DNA of 21,870 nucleotides from a virus, in the IMG/VR virus record IMGVR_UViG_3300021134_000034, positions 1 to 21,870 of that record. One strand, 5' to 3'. Below are positions 15,534-21,474 of this stretch, in pieces. Made by a program: the position numbers and the translations under genes. The notes beneath the pieces are model-generated. The model worked only from the letters and a program-made list of their open reading frames with translations. It did no database searches and was not told the DNA's origin. Within the stretch, counting starts at the first letter, position 1; each line of letters begins with the position of its first letter.

Positions 15534-15537
15534 CCTG
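15528..15537 (-). promoter_or_regulatory. Candidate programmed +1 frameshift site CAG-GGG-TGA
   Basis: The chaperone gene ends CAG GGG TGA. A tRNA-Gly on GGG can slip one base forward to GGT (also Gly) while the ribosome waits at the TGA stop. The next codon then becomes GAA and the 45-codon extension is read. This parallels known +1 sites that combine a slippery codon with a slow stop, such as CCC-TGA in Listeria phage PSA. A -1 shift would hit TAG within ten codons and gives no sensible protein. I saw no obvious downstream pseudoknot. Confidence 0.6.
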
Positions 15538-16341
15538 AAACAACTCCGCTAGAGTTAGCGGAAGCGGTACCTCCTGGCCGCAGGATTGACAAGGTTTTGA
15601 TACTTCAGCGAGTTGTGGTCCTGGGTTGCGGTCTGTTATCTGCTTAATAATTTCACGACGATCCTTGATACTAAGGTTCTTAACATGTTCCGTAGTAACT
15701 GCGGGGTTGCCGTTTATTGCCTGGATACAACCCTTAAGAAGGATAGTATCTAATTCAGCCGCATTCTTTCCAGTAGCTGCAACAATTGCTTTTTGTACGT
15801 GTCCGTTAGGCAGTCTAACGCTCACTTTTCCAACTTTGCAATCTACAGTAAAGTCACGGTCTTCTTCATCTAAAGTCTTTACCTTTATATCATCCTTTAG
15901 GTTGATATCAAAGGTTTGTTCAACTGAGCAATGTGGGCAGTTTCCTGGCCCAATCTTTGTTTCTTCTCCGAAGGTGAATCTACGAATAGCTAAAAGCAAT
16001 AGCTCGCGATCTCCCGCAAGCATCATATCCAGCATATCCTTGTCAGCTTTTTTATCGCCAATCTTAACAACTGCTCGCTCTAAGATAGCTAGAAGAGCTT
16101 TACCATTGTCTCCAATACGGGCAATGACTTCTTCGTCTGCCCCAGTAAGCTCTCTTACTTCCGCTGTTCTAATGACACCTTCAAAAGGATCAAACAAACC
16201 ACCGGCTAACTCTACGACTGTATCAGGCGGCGTTGCGACAGATATGTCACGAGGCGCCGCCTTCTCAGTAAGAGCTTCTTCTACTAATTGATTCGCCAAT
16301 GCTGGGTTTGAAGCAGCATTGATTGTCTTTTCGTTTTCCAT
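15529..16341 (-). CDS. gp26-like tail assembly chaperone, short form (270 aa)
   Basis: The protein resembles the T4 gp26-type baseplate/tail chaperone group found in simple myoviruses between the tail tube and tape measure genes. Recognisable pieces are ELTGADEEVIARI (about 64-76), GDRELLLLAIRRFTFG (110-125), and a zinc site made of C135-P-H-C138 and C251-Q-S-C254. The N-terminal 40 residues are polar and likely disordered. By position and by the frameshift at its end, it should coat the tape measure during tail assembly. The ATG at 16341 has AAAGGG about 8 bases upstream. It stands 22 bases after the tail tube gene. Confidence 0.75.
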   Translation of the reverse strand: MENEKTINAASNPALANQLVEEALTEKAAPRDISVATPPDTVVELAGGLFDPFEGVIRTAEVRELTGADEEVIARIGDNGKALLAILERAVVKIGDKKADKDMLDMMLAGDRELLLLAIRRFTFGEETKIGPGNCPHCSVEQTFDINLKDDIKVKTLDEEDRDFTVDCKVGKVSVRLPNGHVQKAIVAATGKNAAELDTILLKGCIQAINGNPAVTTEHVKNLSIKDRREIIKQITDRNPGPQLAEVSKPCQSCGQEVPLPLTLAELFQG

Positions 16342-16363
16342 ATTATTTACCCTTTAGTCGTTA

Positions 16364-16993
16364 TTAGATAGTGAAACTTGGTGCCGTATTCTTGTAATCA
16401 GAGGCGAACTGTACATCAAAGCCTTCATGTACGATAGTCATTTCCTCAACCATGAGGGTATTCTGACCAGCGTCCAAGTTGCTGTACCCAATGTTAGCAA
16501 TCCAGGCGTTATACACACGGAAGCGCATTGATGTGTGCTGTGAAGCATCATCTGTAGCTGGTGCGGTATTACCTAGAGCTGCATAACCTTGTGGGTTTGG
16601 ATGGCTAAGAACTGCGATGTCCAATGTGCAGCGAAAGTCTGTTCCGACTCCTCCACCAACAGCGTTGGTAGGGTTGAGCACTGAGAACAGGCGCTTCATC
16701 CACAACCAGTTATCATTTTGTCCGAGCATAACGCCCTTAGACAAGGTGATAGGGGTGAAAGAAGACTGACCAGGAATCTGGTGGACGTTAGTGTTGTATC
16801 CACCCTCACGGTAAGCGATTGGCTCTGTGGAGACTGAAAGTCCAGACACCGAGACGAATCCCATCTTACCGAAGTTGTTACCCCAGGTAGAACCTGAGTC
16901 ACCGTTTGGGGTGAACGTTACAAGGAACTTAAACGTACGGATTGGATCCGACGCCAAACGATCCTTGACGATATTATCGATTGATAGTGCCAT
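16364..16993 (-). CDS. Tail tube protein, gp19-like (209 aa)
   Basis: This is the inner tube protein of the contractile tail. The family pattern of T4 gp19-like tubes is plain: FKFLVTFTP near the start, then GFVSVSGLSVSTEPIAYREG, NTNVHQIPGQ and ITLSKGV (about 45-87), and near the end WIANIGYSNLDAGQNTLMVE with MTIVHEGF. Its hexamers stack on the baseplate hub and form the channel filled by the tape measure protein. The gene lies just after the sheath gene, as usual. The ATG at 16993 has AAGGAG 9 bases upstream, a strong site in line with high expression. The length is a little above T4 gp19 (163 aa). Confidence 0.94.
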   Translation of the reverse strand: MALSIDNIVKDRLASDPIRTFKFLVTFTPNGDSGSTWGNNFGKMGFVSVSGLSVSTEPIAYREGGYNTNVHQIPGQSSFTPITLSKGVMLGQNDNWLWMKRLFSVLNPTNAVGGGVGTDFRCTLDIAVLSHPNPQGYAALGNTAPATDDASQHTSMRFRVYNAWIANIGYSNLDAGQNTLMVEEMTIVHEGFDVQFASDYKNTAPSFTI

Positions 16994-17007
16994 TATTATT
17001 TATCTCC

Positions 17008-18585
17008 TTACGCCGTAGCGCTTCCTGTGAGTTGTCCGATCTTAATGACAACAAACTCTGCTGGGTACTGTAGAGCCACGCCTACTTCAATATTAACGAG
17101 ACCGTTAGAAATATCTGTAGCCGAAGTTGTAGTTGAATCGCACTTAACATAGAAAGCCTGAGCTGCTGTAGCTCCACGCAATCCGCCATTCTGCCAGTAA
17201 GCAGCTAGGAAGTTAGTGATTGCAACATTAATCTTTGTCCACAGGTAGGTGTCATTGTTTTCAAAGACAGCAAACTGTGTCAGATCTTTACATTCTTTTT
17301 CAATGTAGGTCAAAGAACGACGGATATTGATGTAGCGATTGCTAACATCTGTATCCATTGTGCGTCCACCCATGATAACAATGCCTGCACCAGGAACCTG
17401 GCGAATAGCGTTGATAGGACGGGTAGCTGTGTTAAGAGTATCAAGCTCAGCATTTGAGAACTGATGCTCTGTAGCAACTGCAAGAGCGATCTTGTTTCCA
17501 AGTCCTGCTGGAGTCTTAAAGACACCACGTGAAGCATCTGTAGCTAGGTACTGTCCAACTACTGAAGCTCCTGGAGCCTGAAGACGTGTTACGCCTGGAA
17601 CAGAACGCTTAACATCTGGAATTACTAACCATGGGTAGTAAATAGCTGCACGAGTACCATTAGATGATCCAGCATAGGCTGCAGCAAGATCCACAGCAAA
17701 CTGCTCAGCATCAGCTGCTGAAAGTCCTGCAGGAGTCTCTAGAACAGCAAAGCCATCTCCACGACCCTCGCAATAAGCAACTACATCTGACATAATGTTC
17801 AAAGCATTTGAACGATCCGTGCCAGAACCTGAGGTCGTATAGATATAAGGAGCGTCTGTGTTATTAATAACCAATGGGTTATTAATTGGATCCAGTGCGG
17901 CTAATGCTACAGCATAGTTCGAACGAGTTGGTGTATCTCCATCTGTACCTGCAGTTGTAGAACCAAGAGCATACAAAGTTGTACCAAGAACAGGCATGTT
18001 ATTTGGAGCAACTGAAGCTGAGTGCTGGTCATAGGCAATGATGTATGAAGATGAGGTATTGATCGTTGTTACAAAGTAACGTGGATCAGTACTGCTCATA
18101 GATAGATCTGGGATCTGCTCCAAAAGGTTAGAGGTAAGGTTACCTGCAATTGTAGGAGCACCAAATACAGCCAATGAAAAACGAGTAGGATCTGTAGTTG
18201 GTCGGATCTGAACTGCAAGTGCGTTACCCCATGAACCAGGATTTGCTGCCTGGAGCAAGATGGTGTTTAGTTGATTGGTAGAGCTGTCTGTGATCATAGT
18301 CTGCGCTGAAGCAGCACCTGATCCAGTAACACGCTTTACGTAAAGCTGACGTCCGCCATTGGCAAAGAAGTTATATGCAGCCCAAGTGGTTGGATATGCA
18401 TCGTTAAGGCTTCCAAAAATCTGTGTGAATTTTGCCCAAGTATCGACTAGTACGGGTACGCTTGTAGGACCTTTAGGTAAAGCACCAACAAATGCACCAA
18501 TAGCTTGTCCACTATCGGCAACTTCAATCGTCTGTGGAAGTTCTACTTCTTCGATAAAGACGCCTGGTCTACTGTATGTAGCCAT
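17008..18585 (-). CDS. Contractile tail sheath protein (525 aa)
   Basis: This is the sheath subunit that contracts around the tube at infection. It opens with the hallmark YSRPGVFIEEVELPQTIEVA (about 4-23) and continues with IGAFVGALPKGPTSVPVLV. Near residue 75 it shows FFANGGRQLYVKRV, and the conserved C-terminal domain carries RRSLTYIEKECKDLTQFAVF, ENNDTYLWTKI, and the closing LQYPAEFVVIKIGQLTG. All are typical of phage sheath proteins. The length lies between the short P2-like (about 390 aa) and the long T4-like (about 660 aa) forms, owing to one middle insertion domain. The ATG at 18585 has AAGGAG 8 bases upstream. Confidence 0.97.
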   Translation of the reverse strand: MATYSRPGVFIEEVELPQTIEVADSGQAIGAFVGALPKGPTSVPVLVDTWAKFTQIFGSLNDAYPTTWAAYNFFANGGRQLYVKRVTGSGAASAQTMITDSSTNQLNTILLQAANPGSWGNALAVQIRPTTDPTRFSLAVFGAPTIAGNLTSNLLEQIPDLSMSSTDPRYFVTTINTSSSYIIAYDQHSASVAPNNMPVLGTTLYALGSTTAGTDGDTPTRSNYAVALAALDPINNPLVINNTDAPYIYTTSGSGTDRSNALNIMSDVVAYCEGRGDGFAVLETPAGLSAADAEQFAVDLAAAYAGSSNGTRAAIYYPWLVIPDVKRSVPGVTRLQAPGASVVGQYLATDASRGVFKTPAGLGNKIALAVATEHQFSNAELDTLNTATRPINAIRQVPGAGIVIMGGRTMDTDVSNRYINIRRSLTYIEKECKDLTQFAVFENNDTYLWTKINVAITNFLAAYWQNGGLRGATAAQAFYVKCDSTTTSATDISNGLVNIEVGVALQYPAEFVVIKIGQLTGSATA

Positions 18586-18634
18586 TCGGTTTTCTCCTTA
18601 ATCTTTTGTTTGTTATCTCTAGGGGGTCCTGGTT

Positions 18635-19234
18635 TTAGTCTTCTAGTACAATTTCAGTGTCGGTGACCATATTATACAAAGCAAGATTTGGCGTTTCCAA
18701 AACTTGCTGTGGGTTTACAAGCTCTCTGAGTACCTCAGAGCTTACGCGTACTGTAAAGACATTCATGAATAGGCGCTTGTCCGATTCAGTTGTGTCTCTT
18801 TTAGAAAACCCTAGGGTATCCAAACGACGAAAGGTTCCGTCTTCTGGGACGTAGAGTTGTCCAAATCTAACTGGCAGTCTTCCCATTTTAAATAGCTCAG
18901 CAAGTAGCTGCCTATCGTGGCGGGGTTGACGTGCATAGGTTGTAATCTGGTAATCCAGATTTATAGCCATAGGGTACATTGTCTCATAGTTTGCCGTTGG
19001 ATCTGCCCCTTCTGGGGTATATCCGAGCTTAACCCAACCGGACTGTACACGCTCACTGGCTTCTGTAACAGAGATAAGGTCTATGGTGATGTAGGGAAAA
19101 GCCTGCTGACGAATTTCCTTATCTGGCTGGCCATAGAATACTCCTACGGGGCGAGCAGGGTTTCCAGCATCAGATACGGTAATTCCCTGAAGCAAATTCT
19201 TTAGGGCCCCATCCTCATTATTGATAAAAGGCAT
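18635..19234 (-). CDS. Putative tail terminator/completion protein (199 aa)
   Basis: I do not see a decisive motif. The position directly before the sheath gene is that of a tail terminator or tail completion protein. The sequence has an early helix (GALKNLLQGITV), strands (AFPYITIDLISVTEAS), a helical part with conserved-looking basic residues (ARQPRHDRQLLAELFKMGRL), and a DTTESDKRLFMNVFTVRVSS strand. This pattern of a compact alpha/beta protein with a helix RQLLAEL resembles other terminators in which the protein caps the tube. The gene overlaps the upstream gene by TAATG at 19234, with GGAGG 7 bases before the ATG. Confidence 0.6.
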   Translation of the reverse strand: MPFINNEDGALKNLLQGITVSDAGNPARPVGVFYGQPDKEIRQQAFPYITIDLISVTEASERVQSGWVKLGYTPEGADPTANYETMYPMAINLDYQITTYARQPRHDRQLLAELFKMGRLPVRFGQLYVPEDGTFRRLDTLGFSKRDTTESDKRLFMNVFTVRVSSEVLRELVNPQQVLETPNLALYNMVTDTEIVLED

Positions 19235-19524
19235 TAGCGGTCCTCCCCATTATTAGCTAGGTAGTTACGCATAGCAGGGGTAGGCTGTAGGTCTATATCA
19301 CCATGCTCAAGGGTAAAGATTTTTTCCTTATGCTTTTTGGCATAGTAAAATCCGACCTTCCCTGGTGGTTCCTTATCAATAGGCTTTAGGGAAATGTCGT
19401 TGACAACGTTGGTTGGCCATCCGTATTTTACAATGGCTTCTTTACGAAAAGCTCGGGTGTGCTTCTTCGCCATCTCGGACAGAATAATTGAGCGAAAACC
19501 CTTTACTGATACTCTTTTAGTCAT
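19234..19524 (-). CDS. Small basic neck-type protein (96 aa)
   Basis: The frame is open further up to an ATG at 19650, but its first 42 codons overlap the 53-aa gene and look like a shadow. The ATG at 19524 (MTKRVSVKGF) overlaps the stop of that gene by 8 bases, so I place the start there. The protein is basic, with a helix (FRSIILSEMAKKHTRAFRKE) and the C-terminal piece LEHGDIDLQPTPAMRNYLAN. The latter is vaguely like the end of HK97 gp10-type neck proteins, but the likeness is weak. Location between head-side genes and the tail terminator fits a neck or joining role (inference). Confidence 0.6.
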   Translation of the reverse strand: MTKRVSVKGFRSIILSEMAKKHTRAFRKEAIVKYGWPTNVVNDISLKPIDKEPPGKVGFYYAKKHKEKIFTLEHGDIDLQPTPAMRNYLANNGEDR

Positions 19525-19678
19525 TCTTATGAAGAGCTCTCGAGAGTAAGTAGCCTGCGACAAACATGACTGCAGTCTTACGCTGACCGTTGTCTTTGAG
19601 ACCGGCCACACCTCGAACAAACTCTTCTTTATCGGCATCAGTCTCCGCACGGAGAAGCCGTTGTGCTAAAAAGATCAT
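19517..19678 (-). CDS. Small unrecognised protein (53 aa), first gene after terminator
   Basis: This short gene has ATG 19678 with GGAGG 4-6 bases upstream and ends at TAA 19517, overlapping the next start (ATGACTAA). The product is a mixed helical peptide: MIFLAQRLLRAETDADKEEF, then a short charged loop, then TAVMFVAGYLLSRALHKND. The second segment could be amphipathic or membrane-associated. No family is recognised. The good ribosome binding site, coupling to the next gene and its position as first gene after an intrinsic terminator argue that it is real. Confidence 0.68.
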   Translation of the reverse strand: MIFLAQRLLRAETDADKEEFVRGVAGLKDNGQRKTAVMFVAGYLLSRALHKND

Positions 19679-19719
19679 AAATCCTCCAAATGAAGGCGCA
19701 AGGGTAGAGCTGCAGGGTT

Positions 19720-19733
19720 CCGGATTGCTCCGG
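19720..19733. repeat. Small hairpin CCGGA-TTGC-TCCGG
   Basis: The arms at 19720-19724 and 19729-19733 are exact reverse complements. On the minus strand the loop is GCAA, a GNRA-type stable loop. It lies in the leader of the tail operon, between the terminator and the 53-aa gene, and is not followed by a T run. It may stabilise the mRNA 5' end (inference). Confidence 0.45.
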
Positions 19734-19753
19734 CGTCAAGATAAGGATAAACG

Positions 19754-19775
19754 AAAAAGGCCCCTCTCGGGGCCT
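19754..19775 (-). terminator. Intrinsic (rho-independent) terminator
   Basis: On the minus strand AGGCCCC, loop GAGA, GGGGCCT is followed by TTTTTCGTTT. This is a 7-bp GC-rich stem with a GNRA tetraloop and a T run, 7 bases after the stop codon of the Lys-rich 47-aa gene. It should separate the small head-side gene group from the tail genes, possibly to set their relative levels. Confidence 0.88.
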
Positions 19776-19781
19776 AAGTCG

Positions 19782-19925
19782 TTACTTCTTTTTGTCTGCC
19801 TTTTTCTTAGAGGTCTTCTTGACCTTCTTGGCTAACTTGGCATCATTCTTTTCATCCTGAGCCTCAAACTTTTTCTTCTGAGCTGGGGTCATACCCTTCT
19901 CAAACTTGCTGTCTTTATGGGCCAT
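19782..19925 (-). CDS. Very Lys-rich small protein (47 aa)
   Basis: The peptide is MAHKDSKFEKGMTPAQKKKF followed by mostly Lys, Ala and Asp residues, ending ADKKK. About 18 of 47 residues are Lys. Such basic peptides can bind nucleic acid or be packaged, but no family is recognised. The ATG lies directly after the stop of the Cys-rich gene (TAAATG), and the intrinsic terminator follows its stop. Too short to judge function. Confidence 0.6.
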   Translation of the reverse strand: MAHKDSKFEKGMTPAQKKKFEAQDEKNDAKLAKKVKKTSKKKADKKK

Positions 19926-20018
19926 TTACTTGCCCTTCTTGGTTGTAGGCTTGCCCTTTTTCTTGCAGGCGCCCTTGCAGTTAGGCTTTGAGCATCCGCA
20001 TCCGCATGACTTGCACAT
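19926..20018 (-). CDS. Cys-rich micro-protein (30 aa)
   Basis: This 30-aa product starts MCKSCGCGCSKPNCKGACKK and ends in a basic tail. It has six Cys (positions 2, 5, 7, 9, 14, 18), enough for a zinc knuckle or a metallothionein-like cluster. The ATG at 20018 has GGAG 6 bases upstream, just 3 bases after the stop of the acidic gene. The close ribosome binding site, tight spacing and the same-strand order make translation likely. Function is unknown. Confidence 0.62.
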   Translation of the reverse strand: MCKSCGCGCSKPNCKGACKKKGKPTTKKGK

Positions 20019-20021
20019 ATT

Positions 20022-20174
20022 TTACTCCTTATCTTCTGTCGGTTCTTCTGGTGCTTCAGTATCTGAAGCGGCAGCCTCTAGGGGCTGGTTTTCAATTTCG
20101 GTATTGATATCTAGTTCAAAGTGGGCAGAGTTGTCTTCTGAGACGGTCTCCCCTTCAATTGGTAAACTTGTCAT
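20022..20174 (-). CDS. Acidic small protein (50 aa)
   Basis: The start chosen is ATG 20174 (MTSLPIEGE), which overlaps the stop of the preceding gene as TAATG and has GAGG about 6 bases upstream. A further ATG at 20204 would overlap the neighbour more. The product is strongly acidic, rich in Glu and Asp (EDNSAHFELDINTEIENQ, TEAPEEPTEDKE), with no fold I can name. Next to strongly basic products, it could act as a charge partner (inference). Confidence 0.6.
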   Translation of the reverse strand: MTSLPIEGETVSEDNSAHFELDINTEIENQPLEAAASDTEAPEEPTEDKE

Positions 20175-20362
20175 TATCGTCCTCTCGAATTGTTTCGGTG
20201 CCACTGCTTGCTAGCAGCAAGCCCTTTGCTTACTGTATTAATCTTTTTATCCTTCTTGGTAAGGTCAATAGTAGGTCCCCCACCAGGGTGCGATACAACT
20301 ATATCACCCTTAGAGTTCTTGGTTACCTTATGTACTTTACCAGCAATCTTTTCTTTAGCCAT
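20174..20362 (-). CDS. Small basic protein (62 aa)
   Basis: The product is MAKEKIAGKVHKVTKNSKGD followed by IVVSHPGGGPTIDLTKKDKK and a basic C-terminus (KQWHRNNSRGR). The beta-type repeat of GKVHKVTK and GDIVVSHP followed by IDLT looks like a small strand-rich domain, but I do not recognise it. It starts 2 bases after the stop of the 163-aa gene, with AGG 6 bases before the ATG. It is coupled to the acidic gene after it. The charged composition suits a virion or DNA-associated peptide (inference). Confidence 0.65.
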   Translation of the reverse strand: MAKEKIAGKVHKVTKNSKGDIVVSHPGGGPTIDLTKKDKKINTVSKGLAASKQWHRNNSRGR

Positions 20363-20364
20363 TT

Positions 20365-20856
20365 TTAACCTACGTTATAGATAGTCAAGTTTGCACTTGG
20401 GGAGGCAGGACGGGTTGGATTAGTTCCAGCAGCTGTAGCAAGAAGGGACATGCCTGCAGCACCTGACCACCAGTGAAATTGAATGTAGTCATTTGGTACA
20501 ACAGTAATTGGGGACTCAATGTTTGCTAAAACTTGTGAGCCTTGCGCTGAGGCCGTGGTAAAGGTAAAAGCAGATGCCGGAACTTGAACGCCGTTTTTAG
20601 AGAACCAAGTTGTGATGTGGTAGTCACTTGTACCACCAGTGAAGTTAAACTGACCTAAAAAGTTAAGGTTATAAGTACCCGAATTTGCAAACACGATTTT
20701 AGTAGTGTCTGAGCCTATAGACATACCCTTACTTAGGTTTGTTGTATCCCAGCTAATGACGTTATCTGAGGTTGTGCCGGCGCTAGACATGTTGGTACTT
20801 CTAGAAAAGTTGCCGTAATAAAGAGGTGTTGGTGGAGTGATTATTTTAATGCTCAT
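20365..20856 (-). CDS. C1q/TNF-like jelly-roll virion protein (163 aa)
   Basis: The sequence has the alternating strands of a C1q/TNF-like jelly roll: KIVFANSGTYNLNFLGQFNF, TTWFSKNGVQVPASAFTF, IESPITVVPNDYIQFHWW and a final ANLTIYNVG. Such domains occur in phage surface decorations and fibre tips as trimers. It overlaps the 102-aa gene by ATGA at 20853-20856. Placement before the tail genes suggests a head decoration or neck-whisker protein, but a receptor-binding role is possible as well. Confidence 0.65.
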   Translation of the reverse strand: MSIKIITPPTPLYYGNFSRSTNMSSAGTTSDNVISWDTTNLSKGMSIGSDTTKIVFANSGTYNLNFLGQFNFTGGTSDYHITTWFSKNGVQVPASAFTFTTASAQGSQVLANIESPITVVPNDYIQFHWWSGAAGMSLLATAAGTNPTRPASPSANLTIYNVG

Positions 20857-21161
20857 TGAGCCACCGTCAACACTGCAACGTTAGAAGAACCAGTAGAGAT
20901 AGCGTATAAAACGCTGCTTGGGTCTAGATTATCGATAGAAATAGAACCTAGAGGTGGGATCGCATATCCGTAAGAAGATGAGGTTACCGTAGAGCTACCA
21001 AGGTATACAGTTGCTGCGCTATCTACATTTTGAATGGCGATATTAGCACGGCCGTATGCGTAATACTTTTCCCCGGTTACTGGGTCCGTATTTACAGCGT
21101 CTACGTTTAGAGCTGTAGCAGTTGAGCTATTAAGAGCTGTGAGTGAGTGCAAGATTGCCAT
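20853..21161 (-). CDS. Small beta-rich virion protein (102 aa)
   Basis: The sequence is beta-rich with a pattern seen in small phage structural proteins: RANIAIQNVDSAATVYLGSS, YGYAIPPLGSISIDNLDPSS, and a final LYAISTGSSNVAVLTV. This looks like one small sandwich domain. It is paired by an ATGA overlap with the jelly-roll gene, so the two may form one decoration complex (inference). The ATG at 21161 follows the previous stop directly, with GAAGG 5 bases upstream. Confident as a gene, less so for the role. Confidence 0.65.
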   Translation of the reverse strand: MAILHSLTALNSSTATALNVDAVNTDPVTGEKYYAYGRANIAIQNVDSAATVYLGSSTVTSSSYGYAIPPLGSISIDNLDPSSVLYAISTGSSNVAVLTVAQ

Positions 21162-21353
21162 TTATACCTTCTTCAATCGTGGGTTTTTATTCTTTGCTGC
21201 TGGTGATGCTCCACGAGAAGAGGAGGCTAGGATTGCTCCAGCTGCCTTCTTTGAAACACCTTCTTTTTTTGCAATGCTATTCTGAGCGCTTTCAAAGCCT
21301 GGGTGTGCTGACTTCTTACGCTTTTTTGATACTAGTGCTACTTTTCTTGCCAT
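21162..21353 (-). CDS. Small basic phage protein with AGAILAS-NPRLKKV ending (63 aa)
   Basis: The product is basic, with a helical core (HPGFESAQNSIAKKEGVSKK, then AAGAILASSSR) and the ending KNKNPRLKKV. I recall this layout, a GF-x-A-x-x-x-IAKKEG helix, an A-x-AILA helix and a C-terminal NPRLxxV, as a widespread small phage protein of unknown function. The start at 21353 lies inside the end of the 51-aa gene and has AAGG 9 bases upstream. It is directly followed by the 102-aa gene (TAAATG). Its wide occurrence in virion-gene neighbourhoods hints at a role in packaging or structure, unproven. Confidence 0.72.
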   Translation of the reverse strand: MARKVALVSKKRKKSAHPGFESAQNSIAKKEGVSKKAAGAILASSSRGASPAAKNKNPRLKKV

Positions 21354-21471
21354 GTTTCTTCACCTTCTTAGGGAGTTTCTTTCCTTTGGGCGTATGCTCT
21401 TCCCATTTTTCTGCCATCTTAGGGTCATTAGCATACATCCATTTACGCTGGGATTGGGATTTAAAAGGCAT
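21316..21471 (-). CDS. Small basic phage protein, FKSQxQRKWMYAxxP type (51 aa)
   Basis: The product begins MPFKSQSQRKWMYANDPKMA, continues EKWEEHTP and ends in a run of Lys. The opening S-x-x-Q-[RK]-[KR]-W-M-[YF]-A-x-x-P-x-M-A is, from memory, a common small phage protein of unknown function. It starts 3 bases after the stop of the partial virion gene and overlaps the next gene by 38 bases in another frame. The ribosome binding site is weak (ACGG about 8-9 bases upstream). The recurring motif makes it likely to be real. Confidence 0.72.
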   Translation of the reverse strand: MPFKSQSQRKWMYANDPKMAEKWEEHTPKGKKLPKKVKKHGKKSSTSIKKA

Positions 21472-21474
21472 TTT

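Noticed and set aside
15626-16291. A 221-aa plus-strand open frame opposite the gp26-like chaperone.
   Set aside because: It is Ser-rich and repetitive, as expected for an antisense frame, and it opposes a well-supported gene with zinc-binding cysteines.
6608-18585. An extracellular contractile injection system instead of a phage.
   Set aside because: Sheath, tube, LysM, hub and baseplate J would fit both, but a long tape measure, a frameshift-type chaperone, small virion genes and replication genes on the same strand point to a phage. No AAA+ ATPase of the injection-system type or toxin cargo is seen.
19525-19650. Longer 138-aa form of the neck-type protein.
   Set aside because: The extra 42 codons coincide with the well-supported 53-aa gene in another frame and have no ribosome binding site.
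19700-19755. TTGACG followed by a possible -10 as a sigma-70 promoter for the tail genes.
   Set aside because: At 16-18 bases after TTGACG the sequence is GC-rich (around CCTGCA) with no TATAAT-like box; upstream TATCCT has no -35 partner.
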